Under the pieces are notes generated by a model that had not been told where the DNA came from, made no database searches, and saw only the letters and a program-made list of their open reading frames with translations. DNA of 43,035 bases from Gemmatimonadota bacterium. Its GTDB lineage: Bacteria; Gemmatimonadota; Gemmatimonadetes; Gemmatimonadales; GWC2-71-9. Shown here in pieces: positions 34,352 through 42,927 of the stretch. The DNA is taken from the NCBI GenBank assembly GCA_003222135.1, contig QHUM01000054.1:1-43035 (forward strand). Reading direction: 5' to 3'. The translations under genes and the position numbers were made by a program. The stretch's first letter is position 1, and every line of letters starts with the position of its first letter.

Positions 34352-35819
34352 AATGGTCGCTGATGTTGATACCGTACTTCGCCGGATCGGTGACCTTGAC
34401 GATGGTGCGGGGGAAGTTGCCCTGTGCATCGCGCTGCGCCAGGTCGGCGAGAAACCCGGGCTGGTGCGGCGCACCCTCGGGCGACGCCACGACGCGCACC
34501 ACGGGGCGGTGGACGTGGGTGACGTCCGGGTTGGCGCTGTGGACGATGGCGATCTCGTAGGTGTCGAGGATGACGCAGGTGCCCACGGGATAGATCCCGA
34601 TCAGGTTGATGAACGCCTTGACGACGATCGGATCGTAGCCGCGGCGCGGGTTCTCCCACATCTCCTTGAGCACCTGGTCGGGCTGGATCGGCACGGTCTG
34701 GTAGACGCGCCGGCTCGTCGCGGCGTCGAAGCCGTCGGCCACCGACACGATCTTGGAGTAGATCGAGAGGTCCCGCGGCCGCAGCGACTTGGGGTAGCCG
34801 GTGAGGTCGGTCTTCATGTGGTGCTCGTAGGCGACGATCATGCCGCGGTAGGGGATCTCACCGTAGCCGCGCAGCCCGAACAGCGTCAGCACGCCGAGCC
34901 ACGGATGCGCCTGCATGATGCGCCATTCCTCGTCGGTCAGGCCGCCCTGCTTGTTGAGCACCTCGAGGGGCACGCGGGATTTGCCGACGTCGTGGAACAG
35001 CGCCGCGATCCCCAGGTCGTAGAGCTGCAGCTTGGTGAGGCCGAGCTTGCGCCCCAGGGCCACGGAGAAGATGCAGACGTTCACCGAGTGCGTGAACGTG
35101 TACTCGTCGTAATCGCGCAGCGTGGTGAGGCCGACCAGCGACGCCTCGTTGTTGAGCACCTGGTCCACGATGGCCTGGACCGCGCGCTTGACCTTTTTCA
35201 CGTTCGCCGTGCGGCCCATGCGGATGGAGTTGATGACCTCCTTGGTGACGGCTACCGAGCGGGCGTAGGTGCGCTTGGCGGCCTCCTTCTGGCGCTCCTC
35301 TTCCTCGACGTCCTCGTCGGTCTCGAGCGGCGGCTCGACACTGATGAAGGAGACGCCGCCGTCGATGAGCTTCTGGCCGAGCTCGAACACCTTGTTGGGA
35401 TTCGCCTCCTTGGCCGCGTACGACAGCAACAGGGACACGAAGATCTGCAGCTGCTTGCGGTCCACGCCTTCGTCCATGCGCACCGCCCCGACGCCGCACT
35501 GCCGCAGCACGCCGAGGATGTGGGAGAACGACGCGTAGTTGTCGAGGTCGAGCCGCAGGCGGGTGGAGTTTACGAACAGGAACTCGCCTTGCAGCCGCAC
35601 CTCGAGCTCCTTCTCGACGTCGAGCAGATGCTTGGTCGTCGCCGCGAGGTCGTCCAGCGACTTCTGTACCTGGGCGTTCTCGATGGGATAGAGCTTGAGC
35701 GAGCGGAACGAGGTGTACAGCACCACGAGGAACTCGCGGCCCGCGTGCCGCAGGAAGCCGTCGGTCGTCTGGATCGTCTCGGCGATGGACGACTGCCGGG
35801 GAGGACCGCCGCCGCTCAC
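34344..35819 (-). CDS. HD-GYP domain phosphodiesterase-like protein with shared N-terminal module
   Basis: The 491-residue protein has an N-terminal module (about 20-160) similar to that of the neighbouring HEAT protein, a charged coiled-coil linker (VEEEERQKEAAKRTYARS near 170-190), and an HD-GYP domain. In that domain HSVNV supplies the first His, LFHDVGKSRVP the HD pair, and YEHHMKTDLTGYPKSLRPRDLS the HH and GYP motifs (Met replaces the usual Glu after HH). HD-GYP domains typically hydrolyse cyclic di-GMP or cGAMP. A further region after VADGFDAATS continues to the C-terminus. The GTG start overlaps the HEAT gene (GTGA) and the 3' end overlaps trpA, so all three are probably translated together. 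Activity is inferred. Confidence 0.88.
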   Translation of the reverse strand: MSGGGPPRQSSIAETIQTTDGFLRHAGREFLVVLYTSFRSLKLYPIENAQVQKSLDDLAATTKHLLDVEKELEVRLQGEFLFVNSTRLRLDLDNYASFSHILGVLRQCGVGAVRMDEGVDRKQLQIFVSLLLSYAAKEANPNKVFELGQKLIDGGVSFISVEPPLETDEDVEEEERQKEAAKRTYARSVAVTKEVINSIRMGRTANVKKVKRAVQAIVDQVLNNEASLVGLTTLRDYDEYTFTHSVNVCIFSVALGRKLGLTKLQLYDLGIAALFHDVGKSRVPLEVLNKQGGLTDEEWRIMQAHPWLGVLTLFGLRGYGEIPYRGMIVAYEHHMKTDLTGYPKSLRPRDLSIYSKIVSVADGFDAATSRRVYQTVPIQPDQVLKEMWENPRRGYDPIVVKAFINLIGIYPVGTCVILDTYEIAIVHSANPDVTHVHRPVVRVVASPEGAPHQPGFLADLAQRDAQGNFPRTIVKVTDPAKYGINISDHFV

Positions 35820-37492
35820 CCGCCCACCTCCCGCAGCGCCCGGCTCACGGCGTTGCGCACCAGCGGCTCCTTGTCCTGCGCGGCCCGCTCCAGCACCGCG
35901 CGGGCCTCGGGCGTCCGGACCTTCCCCAGAGCCATAGCCGCGCAGGCCCGGGTCTCCGGGTCCTCCTTCTTACCGAGCAGCCCTTTGGCCGCCAGCATTT
36001 TCTCGAGGACCGGAATGCCGCGCGCGCCCACCAGCGAGCCGAACGCTTCGAAGAACGTCATTTTCTCCGTCAAGTCGGCGTTTCTGAGCTTCGAGCCCGT
36101 GACCATACTCTCGACCCGCGGCGCCGCGTTGCGGTAGCCGCGCGAGGCGAGGAACCGCACGGCGGCGATGCGCACGTCGCGATCCGCGTCCTCGATCGCC
36201 TTCTCGAGCAGCCGCATGGCGCTGGGGCTCGCGATCGCCGTGAGTGCCTCGACCACGGCGAGCTTGAGGGTCCGGTCATTCGAGCCGAGCAGCGGCTCCA
36301 TCCCGTCCGGTGCGCCCGGCAGCTTGAGCCGGCCGGCGAGCTTGACCATCTCGAGCTGTGCCGCGCTGTCTTCGCTCGCCAGCGCCTTCAGGACCTCTCC
36401 GGCGTTGGCCTGGGCCAGGCGGGCGGCCGCGCCGTGCACCAGCTCCCGGACGCGCTCGTTATTGAGCCGCGGCAGCCACCCGATCAGCGTGACCAGCGCG
36501 TCGGCGCGCAGCTCCTGAAACAGCTCCGACAGCTCCTCTTCGGTGGGATGCACCGTCGCCTCGTCCAGCGACTGGATCAGCTGCGACAGCGCGTCCCGCT
36601 GCGACAACCGGGCCGGGAGGCCTTCGAGCGTCTGCCGGTGCTCGGGGATCAGCTCGCGGGCGCGCTGCAGGATCACCCGCGTTTCCCGCAGGATGAACGC
36701 GACCGAGCGGAAGTCGGCGGCACCGAGCAAGTAGGGGATGAAGTTCTCGAGGATGGAGATCAGCTCGGCTCGCACCGTGCCGTACGTCTGCAGCTCCAGC
36801 AAGTCGAACAGCATCGCCAGCACGTTGCGGCGCAGGTCCTGCGCGTACTCGCGCTCGACGTCGCGCTTGAGGTAGTCGACCTCTTTGTCCTCGAGGAAGT
36901 AGAGCGTCGTGTCGAAATCGTCGAGCGACACGAGCCCCTCCCGCTTGGGCGGCGCCTCTTCCTCGACGTAGCGCCGCACCTGGGTCGGCGGCGTCGTCGG
37001 GATCGTGGCGCCGGCCTCGATCGGCACCGCGTTCTCGCTCGCGAGCTCGCGGAACGTGTAGCTGATGAACTGGAAGTCCTGCGCCCAGAGCAGGGTCAGG
37101 AGGTCGTCCGGGGCATCGGCCTGCAGGTTCTTCGCCTGGTGCAGCACGCCGAGGAAGCGCACGATCTCCACGTCCTCGACTCCCGGCTTGAGCGCCAACG
37201 AGCGGACGCCGTCCTTGTAGAGGGTCCAGGCGATGCTCTCGCTGCGGTTGTCCTGGCTGTAGACGACCGCGTCTTCCCAGCGCACCTCGGTCTCGGCCAC
37301 GTCGAACACGAGGTCGTCGGTGGCCTGCCAGATCTGGCGCAGCGCCGCACGAATGTTGTCCACCGCACGCTGGTAGACCGGGTTGTTCGGCAGGTAGAGC
37401 TGCGTCGCCCGCAGCGCCTTCGACAACACCTGCCACAGCTCCTCGACCTGCGACGGCGGTAACGCCAGTTCCGATACGGGCGGGTCGGTCAG
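35816..37492 (-). CDS. HEAT-repeat protein with N-terminal module shared with the HD-GYP neighbour
   Basis: The 558-residue protein has an N-terminal module (about 15-125), a Pro-rich linker near 160-180, a helical middle region, and HEAT-like repeats from about 330 to the end. In the repeats, helix pairs such as [17 protein letters not shown] and [28 protein letters not shown] recur. It is probably a scaffold in signalling with the HD-GYP protein. The first ATG/GTG/TTG (GTG 37429) cuts off 21 residues that clearly belong to the first helix. The sequence continues in frame to CTG 37492, which overlaps the trpB stop (CTGA), so I take that CTG as the start. No catalytic motif is visible. Confidence 0.83.
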   Translation of the reverse strand: MTDPPVSELALPPSQVEELWQVLSKALRATQLYLPNNPVYQRAVDNIRAALRQIWQATDDLVFDVAETEVRWEDAVVYSQDNRSESIAWTLYKDGVRSLALKPGVEDVEIVRFLGVLHQAKNLQADAPDDLLTLLWAQDFQFISYTFRELASENAVPIEAGATIPTTPPTQVRRYVEEEAPPKREGLVSLDDFDTTLYFLEDKEVDYLKRDVEREYAQDLRRNVLAMLFDLLELQTYGTVRAELISILENFIPYLLGAADFRSVAFILRETRVILQRARELIPEHRQTLEGLPARLSQRDALSQLIQSLDEATVHPTEEELSELFQELRADALVTLIGWLPRLNNERVRELVHGAAARLAQANAGEVLKALASEDSAAQLEMVKLAGRLKLPGAPDGMEPLLGSNDRTLKLAVVEALTAIASPSAMRLLEKAIEDADRDVRIAAVRFLASRGYRNAAPRVESMVTGSKLRNADLTEKMTFFEAFGSLVGARGIPVLEKMLAAKGLLGKKEDPETRACAAMALGKVRTPEARAVLERAAQDKEPLVRNAVSRALREVGG

Positions 37493-38688
37493 AGCGCAGC
37501 TCCCGTCAGTTCGGCGACCATCGCGACGTCCTTATCGCCCCGGCCGCTCAGGTTGATCAGGACGACATCGTCCGCATGCCAGTGCCCGCGGCGAGCCATG
37601 ACCCACGCCACCGCGTGGGCACTTTCCAGGGCCGGCAGGATGCCCTCGAGGCGGGACAGCGCGGCGAACGCGTCCAACGCCTGCCGGTCCGTCACCGCCT
37701 CATACAATACGCGACCGCTGTCCTTGAGGTAAGCGTGCTCGGGGCCCACCCCGGGATAGTCGAGGCCGGCGGAGACGCTGTGGGCCGGCTGGACTTGGCC
37801 GTCGGCGTTCTGGAGCAGATAGCTCAGGCTGCCGTGGAACACACCCGGGCGGCCGCGCGCCAGCGAGGCGGCGTGGTGTCCGCTCGCCAGCCCCTCCCCC
37901 GCCGCCTCCACGCCTACCAGCTCGACGGTTGAGTCGGCGAGAAAGGCAGTGAAGATGCCCATCGCGTTCGACCCGCCGCCCACGCACGCCACGACGGTGC
38001 GGGGCAACCGTCCATAGCGCTCTAGCACCTGGGCGCGGGCCTCGCGACCGATCACCGACTGGAAGTCGCGCACCAGCCGGGGGAACGGATCGGGCCCGAC
38101 CACGGAGCCGATGATATAGTGGGTGGTGGTCACGTTGGTGACCCAATCCCGTAACGCTTCGTTGGTCGCGTCCTTCAAGGTCTTGGTGCCCGACGTCACG
38201 GGGACGACCTTCGCCCCCATCAGCTCCATGCGGTACACGTTCAGCCGCTGGCGCCGCATGTCCGCCTCGCCCATGTAGACGACGCATTCGAGGGCGAAGC
38301 GAGCGCATACCGTGGCGGTCGCGACGCCGTGCTGCCCGGCACCCGTTTCGGCGATGATGCGCCGCTTCCCCATGCGCCGCGCCAACAGCACCTGGCCCAG
38401 TGTGTTGTTGATCTTGTGCGCGCCGGTGTGGTTCAAGTCCTCGCGTTTGAGCAGCACCACGACTCCCGATCCTACCTCGGCCCCGAGGCGCGGCGTTTCG
38501 GTGACGGGGGTGGGACGCCCGACGTAGTCCTTGAGCAGCGCATCGAGCTCCGCCCAGAACCGCGGATCGCGCGTCGCGTCCTCGTATACGCGCGCCAACT
38601 CCTCCAGCGCGCCCATGAGCGTCTCGGGGACGTAGCGGCCGCCGTAGGGGCCGAAACGACCGGGGGTGGCGATGCGGATGTCGGTCAC
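37489..38688 (-). CDS. trpB: Tryptophan synthase beta subunit
   Basis: The 399-residue PLP enzyme condenses indole and serine. It opens with [30 protein letters not shown] contains the PLP Lys92, [17 protein letters not shown] and [12 protein letters not shown] are the substrate and phosphate-binding loops, and [10 protein letters not shown] is the C-terminal PLP-ring contact. It is a type 1 TrpB that pairs with TrpA. The start is a GTG at 38688. The gap before it (38689-38824) carries inverted heptamer arrays. The 3' end overlaps the presumed CTG start of the HEAT gene by four bases. Confidence 0.97.
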   Translation of the reverse strand: MTDIRIATPGRFGPYGGRYVPETLMGALEELARVYEDATRDPRFWAELDALLKDYVGRPTPVTETPRLGAEVGSGVVVLLKREDLNHTGAHKINNTLGQVLLARRMGKRRIIAETGAGQHGVATATVCARFALECVVYMGEADMRRQRLNVYRMELMGAKVVPVTSGTKTLKDATNEALRDWVTNVTTTHYIIGSVVGPDPFPRLVRDFQSVIGREARAQVLERYGRLPRTVVACVGGGSNAMGIFTAFLADSTVELVGVEAAGEGLASGHHAASLARGRPGVFHGSLSYLLQNADGQVQPAHSVSAGLDYPGVGPEHAYLKDSGRVLYEAVTDRQALDAFAALSRLEGILPALESAHAVAWVMARRGHWHADDVVLINLSGRGDKDVAMVAELTGAAL

Positions 38689-38700
38689 CGCACTGCCTCA

Positions 38701-38817
38701 TTGCGGATTGCGGATTGCGGATTGCGGAATTGATCGAGCTGGCGTCGTGCAACAAGGCACGCCACGGGGATCGACCTTGCCCGCGCCAATCCGCAATCCA
38801 CAATTCGCAATCCGCAG
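38701..38817. repeat. Facing heptamer arrays (TTGCGGA x4 ... TCCGCAA x4)
   Basis: The trpC-trpB gap holds four tandem TTGCGGA units (38701-38728) and, about 60 bases on, four complementary units (TCCGCAA, TCCACAA, TTCGCAA, TCCGCAG at 38790-38817). The two arrays face each other and could form a long imperfect hairpin with a 61-base loop. It might act as a terminator or attenuator in the trp unit, or be a mobile repeat. No leader peptide with Trp codons is evident. Confidence 0.8.
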
Positions 38818-38824
38818 TTGTTGG

Positions 38825-39631
38825 TCATCCCCGTCCCTTTCTCGCCACGCCGCACAGCGCCCGCACCGCGGCCTCCGGGTCAGCCGTGCGCGCCACCGAC
38901 GTGCCCACGAGCACCAGGTCGGCGCCCGCCCGGGCCATCCGCTCCACGTCGCCTCGGGTCTCGATCCCGCTCTCGGCGATCGCCGGAAGCGAGGCGGGAA
39001 CGTGCGCGAGCAGGCGCTCCGCCAGCCGCAGGTCGACCGCGAAGGTGGCGAGATCCCGACTGTTCACCCCCACGGCCGTGGGATCGGCGGCGAGGGCTTG
39101 GTCGAGCTCCGCTTCCGAATGGATCTCGACCAGCACCCCCAACCCGTTCTCGCGGGCCACACGGGCGAGCGCGCGCAACCGGTCGGCGGAGAGCGCCCGC
39201 ACGATCAGGAGCACCCCACTCGCTCCCACGGCGCGCGCTTCCAGCAGCTGCAGCTCGTCGAGAATGAAGTCCTTCCGCAGCACGGGCACGGAGACGGCGG
39301 CGGCTATGGACGCCAAGTCCTCGAGCGACCCGCCGAAGTGCAGCCCGTCCGTGAGGACAGAAATCGCCACCGCCCCACCCCGCTCGTAGGAGCGCGCATG
39401 GTGGACCGGGTCCAGGTCTTCCCTGATCGCCCCCGCCGACGGCGAGCGCCGCTTCACTTCGGCGATCACGCCCACCGTCCCGCTCTTACCCCCGGGCGCG
39501 AGCGCGCGCGCGAACGGCGGCGCCGCCGGGGCAGCGGCGGCGCGGCGCGCCAGCTCGGCGGCGCGCGGCTGCAACCCGGCGATGCGGGCCCGCGTGGCGG
39601 AAAGGATGGCGTCCAGGGGCGTTTCTGGCAT
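38825..39631 (-). CDS. trpC: Indole-3-glycerol phosphate synthase
   Basis: The 268-residue TIM-barrel enzyme closes the indole ring. VIAEVKRRSPSAG (54-66) has the catalytic Lys, VLRKDFILDELQLLEARAVGAS the second catalytic Lys and substrate contacts, VGVNSRDLATFAVDL, IAESGIET, and LVGTSVAR the phosphate-binding end. It starts at ATG 39631 with AAGG directly upstream, and heads the minus-strand unit that runs through trpB, the HEAT and HD-GYP genes and trpA. lexA is divergent from it with 57 bases between. trpD is separated from it by lexA. Confidence 0.96.
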   Translation of the reverse strand: MPETPLDAILSATRARIAGLQPRAAELARRAAAAPAAPPFARALAPGGKSGTVGVIAEVKRRSPSAGAIREDLDPVHHARSYERGGAVAISVLTDGLHFGGSLEDLASIAAAVSVPVLRKDFILDELQLLEARAVGASGVLLIVRALSADRLRALARVARENGLGVLVEIHSEAELDQALAADPTAVGVNSRDLATFAVDLRLAERLLAHVPASLPAIAESGIETRGDVERMARAGADLVLVGTSVARTADPEAAVRALCGVARKGRG

Positions 39632-39633
39632 CC

Positions 39634-39681
39634 TTGCGTTCGGGTGATTTTCGGGTAGATTGGCTTCGGCTTATCTTCGGG
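39634..39681 (+). promoter_or_regulatory. Candidate lexA promoter with period-11 direct repeats
   Basis: A possible promoter TTGCGT (39634-39639), 16 bases, TAGATT (39656-39661) lies upstream of lexA. Four TTCGG(G/C) hexamers start at 39639, 39650, 39665 and 39676, making two pairs with an 11-base period. The first pair reads GTTC-N7-TTTC (38-52) and the second CTTC-N7-CTTC (64-78), like the GTTC-N7-GTTC LexA box of alphaproteobacteria. This suggests autoregulation by LexA through direct repeats, and possibly an effect on divergent trpC. Confidence 0.45.
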
Positions 39682-39688
39682 AGACTGT

Positions 39689-40297
39689 GTGCCGCTCACC
39701 CGCCGTCAACGCGAGATCCTCGACTTCATTTCGGGCCATATCACCGCCAAAGGCTACGCCCCGAGCTTCGAAGAGATCGCCAAACAGTTCGGCTTTCAGT
39801 CGCTGGCCACGGTGCATGAGCATCTCACAAACCTCGAGCGCAAAGGTTTCATCCGGCGCGCCCATAACGAGAGCCGCGGCATCGAAGTCGTGCCGCCCAA
39901 GGGACAGTCGGGCGCGACGGAACTGCCCCTGCTGGGCCTGGTGGCGGCCGGCGAGCCCATCGAGGCGGTGAGCGGTGACGACGTCATCGCCGTTCCCGAC
40001 GAGCTCATCCCGCGCCGCGGCCGTAGCTACGTGCTCAAGGTCCGCGGGCAGTCGATGATCGACGAGCACATCAAGGACGGCGACTTCATCGTCGTGCACG
40101 AGCGCAACCAGGCCGACAACGGCCAGACGGTCGTCGCGCTGGTGCACGGCTCCAGCGCCACCGTGAAACGCTTCTACCGCGAGCCGGGGGGCTGGATCAG
40201 ACTCGAACCAGCGAACCCCGCAGTGAATCCGCTGCGCGTCAACGAGCGCGACGTCGTCGTACAGGGCGTCGTGGTCGGCGTCATCCGGAAGTTCTAG
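39689..40297 (+). CDS. lexA: LexA repressor (SOS regulator, autopeptidase)
   Basis: The 202-residue repressor has an N-terminal winged helix (LTRRQREILDFIS, then SFEEIAKQFGFQSLATVHEHLTNLERKGFI near 26-55). The C-terminal S24 peptidase has cleavage site Ala-Gly in LVAAGEP, catalytic Ser in VRGQSMIDEHIKDGD and catalytic Lys in SSATVKRFYRE. RecA-stimulated self-cleavage would derepress DNA repair genes. The start is GTG 39689 with GGGAG about six bases upstream. The gene runs against the trp direction between trpC and trpD, and its 3' end overlaps trpD by 17 bases. Period-11 repeats upstream are candidate LexA sites. Confidence 0.96.
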   Translation: MPLTRRQREILDFISGHITAKGYAPSFEEIAKQFGFQSLATVHEHLTNLERKGFIRRAHNESRGIEVVPPKGQSGATELPLLGLVAAGEPIEAVSGDDVIAVPDELIPRRGRSYVLKVRGQSMIDEHIKDGDFIVVHERNQADNGQTVVALVHGSSATVKRFYREPGGWIRLEPANPAVNPLRVNERDVVVQGVVVGVIRKF

Positions 40298-41351
40298 GCG
40301 TCGCCGCGCGACGCAGCCGCTCCAGGGCGGCGTGCGCCCTCCCGGCTCCGATCGCGCTGCGGGCCCGCGCCAGCCCGTCCTCGTAGGACGACGCGATTCC
40401 GGCGACGTACAGCGCGGCGCCCGCGTTGAGCAGCAGCGCGGCGCGCCCCGCTTCGTCGCCGGTCGAGGCGCCGTGGGAGAGCAGGCGCTCGATGCGAGCG
40501 GCGTTCGCGGCCGGTTCCCCACCTCGGAGCGCGCCCGCGTCCGCGATCGCCAGCCCGTAGCTCGCCGGGTCGAGCTCCCACGCCGACACCCGCTCGCCGC
40601 GCACCTCCCACACGTCGGTGATTCCCTGGGGCGAGATTTCGTCCATTCCGATCCGCCCGTGCACCACGAGCGCGTGCTCCGTACCCAGCCGGGCGAGCGC
40701 CGCGGCGACGAGCGGAGCGCGATCGCGGTCGGCCACGCCCACCACCTGGCGGCGCACGCCGGCGGGGTTCGCGAGCGGCCCGAGCAGATTCATGACCGAT
40801 GGGATGGCGAGCTCGCGTCGCACCGCCGCCGTGTGCTTCATCGCGGGATGGAAGTTCGGCGCGAACAGGAACGTGATGCACGCCTCCCGGAGGACACGCG
40901 CCGCTTCGCCCGCGTCGAGGGTGATGTGCACGCCCAGTGCCTCCAGCACGTCTGCCGAGCCGCAGCGCGACGTGAACGAACGGTTGCCGTGCTTCGCGAC
41001 CGAGGCGCCCGCGCCGGCGGCGACGAACGCGGCCGCGGTGGAGATGTTGAAGGTCGGCACGGCGCCCCCGCCGGTGCCGCAGGTGTCGACGAGGTGGTCG
41101 CCGGCCGCCTGGACGGGCACCATCGCCTCGCGCAGCGCCCGCGCGGCCCCCGCGACCTCCTCGGCAGTCTCCCCCTTGATGCGCAGCCCGATGAGCAGCG
41201 CCGCGATCTGCGCCGGGGTCGCTTCGCCCCGCATCACCACGGCGAAGACTGCGGTCGTCTGGCTCTCGGTGAGGGCGCGGCGGTTGGCGAGGGCGGCGAT
41301 GGCCTCGAGCAGCGGCGAGGCTGTGGAGCGGGACGGCGCGGCGTCGGGCAT
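40281..41351 (-). CDS. trpD: Anthranilate phosphoribosyltransferase
   Basis: The 356-residue enzyme transfers phosphoribose from PRPP to anthranilate. LVDTCGTGGGAVPTFNIST (87-105) is the PRPP/Mg2+ site, VAKHGNRSFTSRCGSADVLEALG the second, FLFAPNFHPAMKHTAAVRRELAIPSVMNLLGPL the anthranilate side, and VVHGRIGMDEISP the second metal motif. I choose ATG 41351, 20 bases downstream of a good minus-strand promoter; a TTG at 41384 would lie upstream of the predicted transcript start. It is separated from trpC by lexA in the opposite orientation, with a 17-base convergent overlap. trpE, trpG and trpF are not in the window. Confidence 0.96.
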   Translation of the reverse strand: MPDAAPSRSTASPLLEAIAALANRRALTESQTTAVFAVVMRGEATPAQIAALLIGLRIKGETAEEVAGAARALREAMVPVQAAGDHLVDTCGTGGGAVPTFNISTAAAFVAAGAGASVAKHGNRSFTSRCGSADVLEALGVHITLDAGEAARVLREACITFLFAPNFHPAMKHTAAVRRELAIPSVMNLLGPLANPAGVRRQVVGVADRDRAPLVAAALARLGTEHALVVHGRIGMDEISPQGITDVWEVRGERVSAWELDPASYGLAIADAGALRGGEPAANAARIERLLSHGASTGDEAGRAALLLNAGAALYVAGIASSYEDGLARARSAIGAGRAHAALERLRRAATPRTSG

Positions 41352-41370
41352 CGGGATTTCGGGCTCGCCA

Positions 41371-41400
41371 AAGCTACCCCGCAAAATCGCCTTTTGTCAA
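41371..41400 (-). promoter_or_regulatory. Candidate sigma-70-type promoter for trpD
   Basis: On the minus strand TTGACA (41395-41400), an 18-base spacer, and TAGCTT (41371-41376) match the -35/-10 consensus well. Transcription would start near 41364, about 13 bases before the trpD ATG. Confidence 0.6.
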
Positions 41401-41422
41401 ATGGGACAACGGGTTGCGTGGC

Positions 41423-41451
41423 TTGATTGGCCCTTCGTTTCGTCCTATCTT
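41423..41451 (+). promoter_or_regulatory. Candidate promoter for truA (possibly leaderless transcript)
   Basis: TTGATT (41423-41428), a 17-base spacer and TATCTT (41446-41451) form a promoter-like pair divergent from that of trpD. The expected start of transcription falls at about 41458, which is the truA GTG itself, and no ribosome binding site precedes that GTG. This would give a leaderless mRNA. Confidence 0.5.
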
Positions 41452-41457
41452 TGGTCT

Positions 41458-42255
41458 GTGGCGCCCGTAGCGCCCGCGACGAGCCGGCCCTGCCTCGCCG
41501 TGGTGCAATACGACGGGGCCCAGTTCGTCGGCTGGCAGCGCCAGCGCGACGGGCGGACGGTGCAAGCGGAGTTCGAAGCCGTGTTGGAGCGCCTCATGGG
41601 CCGGCGCACCACGGCGATGGGAGCGGGTCGCACGGATACCGGCGTGCACGCGCTCGGCCAGGGGGTCGGATTCGGCGCGTCCGGGCGCTGGGGCGAGGAC
41701 CCCGACGGGTTACGGCGGGCGTTGAACGCCCTACTGCCACGGGACGTGTGGGTCGAGCGAGTCCACCCGATGCAACCGGGGTTCAACGCGCGCCAGAGCG
41801 CGCTGGCTCGCCGCTACCGTTACGTGATCGGGTCGGACGATGCGGCGCACTCACCGTTCCGGCGCCCGTATGAATGGGCGCTCGGTCGCGGGCTCGATCA
41901 GGCGGCATTGGCGGACGCCGCCGCCGCCCTCGTCGGGGAGCACGATTTTCGCGGCCTCGCCTCAGCCGGGCAGGTGAAGCCCCACTACCGCAGCCGCGTG
42001 GCGCTCGCCGAGTGGGCGCCGCGGACTGACGGCGCGGGGGTCACCTTCACGATCGAGGCCGACCGGTTTCTGCATCGCATGGTGCGCTTCCTCGTGGGCG
42101 CGATGGTGGACGTCGCCCTGGGCCGGCGCCCCCTGTCGGACCTCCCCCGTTTGCTCAGCGCGACGGACAACCGGGCGGCCAGCCCGCCCGCCCCGCCCCA
42201 GGGGTTGTACCTGGTAGCGGTGCGCTATCCCCCTGACCTCTACGCCGAGGCCTAA
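41458..42255 (+). CDS. truA: tRNA pseudouridine synthase A
   Basis: The 265-residue enzyme makes pseudouridine at positions 38-40 of the tRNA anticodon arm. VVQYDGAQFVGWQRQRDGRTVQAEFE (15-40) is the N-terminal domain start, GAGRTDTGVHALGQ holds catalytic Asp60, RRYRYVIG the conserved strand, and FLHRMVRFLVGAMVDVALGR the C-terminal helix. An in-frame ATG at 41401 would lengthen the product by 19 residues unlike the family, and it precedes the predicted promoter, so GTG 41458 is preferred. The next gene starts three bases after its stop. Confidence 0.95.
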   Translation: MAPVAPATSRPCLAVVQYDGAQFVGWQRQRDGRTVQAEFEAVLERLMGRRTTAMGAGRTDTGVHALGQGVGFGASGRWGEDPDGLRRALNALLPRDVWVERVHPMQPGFNARQSALARRYRYVIGSDDAAHSPFRRPYEWALGRGLDQAALADAAAALVGEHDFRGLASAGQVKPHYRSRVALAEWAPRTDGAGVTFTIEADRFLHRMVRFLVGAMVDVALGRRPLSDLPRLLSATDNRAASPPAPPQGLYLVAVRYPPDLYAEA

Positions 42256-42258
42256 GTC

Positions 42259-42927
42259 ATGAAGTTTTTCCTGGATACCGCGAGTCTCAAGGATATCAGC
42301 TGGGCGGCCCAGGCCGGGCTGATCGACGGCGTGACCACCAACCCCACGCTCCTCGCCAAGCAGGCGGGCGACCTCGATCCCAGGGACGTGTTGAAGGAGA
42401 TCTGCTCGCTGGTCGAGGGTCCCGTTTCGGCGGAGGTCGTCGCGCTCGATACGGACGGCATGGTGCGCGAGGGCAGCGAGCTCGCCAAGATCGCCGACAA
42501 CATCGTGGTGAAGATCCCGATGACCGAAGCCGGGATGGTGGCCGTGCGCCGCCTCGCGACCGACGGGATGAAGACCAACGTGACGCTGTGTTTCTCGAGC
42601 GTGCAGTGCCTCATCGCCGCCAAGGCGGGCGCCACGTACGTGAGCCCGTTCATCGGGCGGCTCGACGACGTGGGTCAGGAGGGGATGGACGTGATCCGCG
42701 AGGCGCGGGTCATCTTCGACAACTACCAGCTCGCGACGGAGATCCTGGCCGCCTCGATCCGCCACCCCCGTCACGTGGTGGAGGCAGCGATGATCGGCGC
42801 GGACGTGGCGACGCTGCCCGCCGACGTCCTCAAGAAGCTGCTGCTGCATCCGCTCACCGACCGCGGGCTCGAGCAGTTCCTCGCGGATTGGAACCAGCGG
42901 GTGGCGCGCGCGAAGGCCGCGGTTTGA
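42259..42927 (+). CDS. Transaldolase / fructose-6-phosphate aldolase family
   Basis: The 222-residue TIM-barrel protein of the small transaldolase/FSA group (MipB/TalC) has [10 protein letters not shown] with the conserved Asp6, [12 protein letters not shown], and the Schiff-base Lys85 in [40 protein letters not shown] and the C-terminal [25 protein letters not shown] complete it. It either transfers a dihydroxyacetone unit in the pentose phosphate pathway or cleaves fructose 6-phosphate; the two activities are hard to separate by sequence, but transaldolase is the commoner role for this subfamily. The start is ATG 42259, three bases after truA. Its stop overlaps purB (TTGA). Confidence 0.94.
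   Translation: MKFFLDTASLKDISWAAQAGLIDGVTTNPTLLAKQAGDLDPRDVLKEICSLVEGPVSAEVVALDTDGMVREGSELAKIADNIVVKIPMTEAGMVAVRRLATDGMKTNVTLCFSSVQCLIAAKAGATYVSPFIGRLDDVGQEGMDVIREARVIFDNYQLATEILAASIRHPRHVVEAAMIGADVATLPADVLKKLLLHPLTDRGLEQFLADWNQRVARAKAAV

Noticed and set aside
34269..36137. A 622-codon plus-strand open frame opposite the HD-GYP and HEAT genes
   Set aside because: It is an antisense shadow of two genes with clear domains and has no recognisable protein family.
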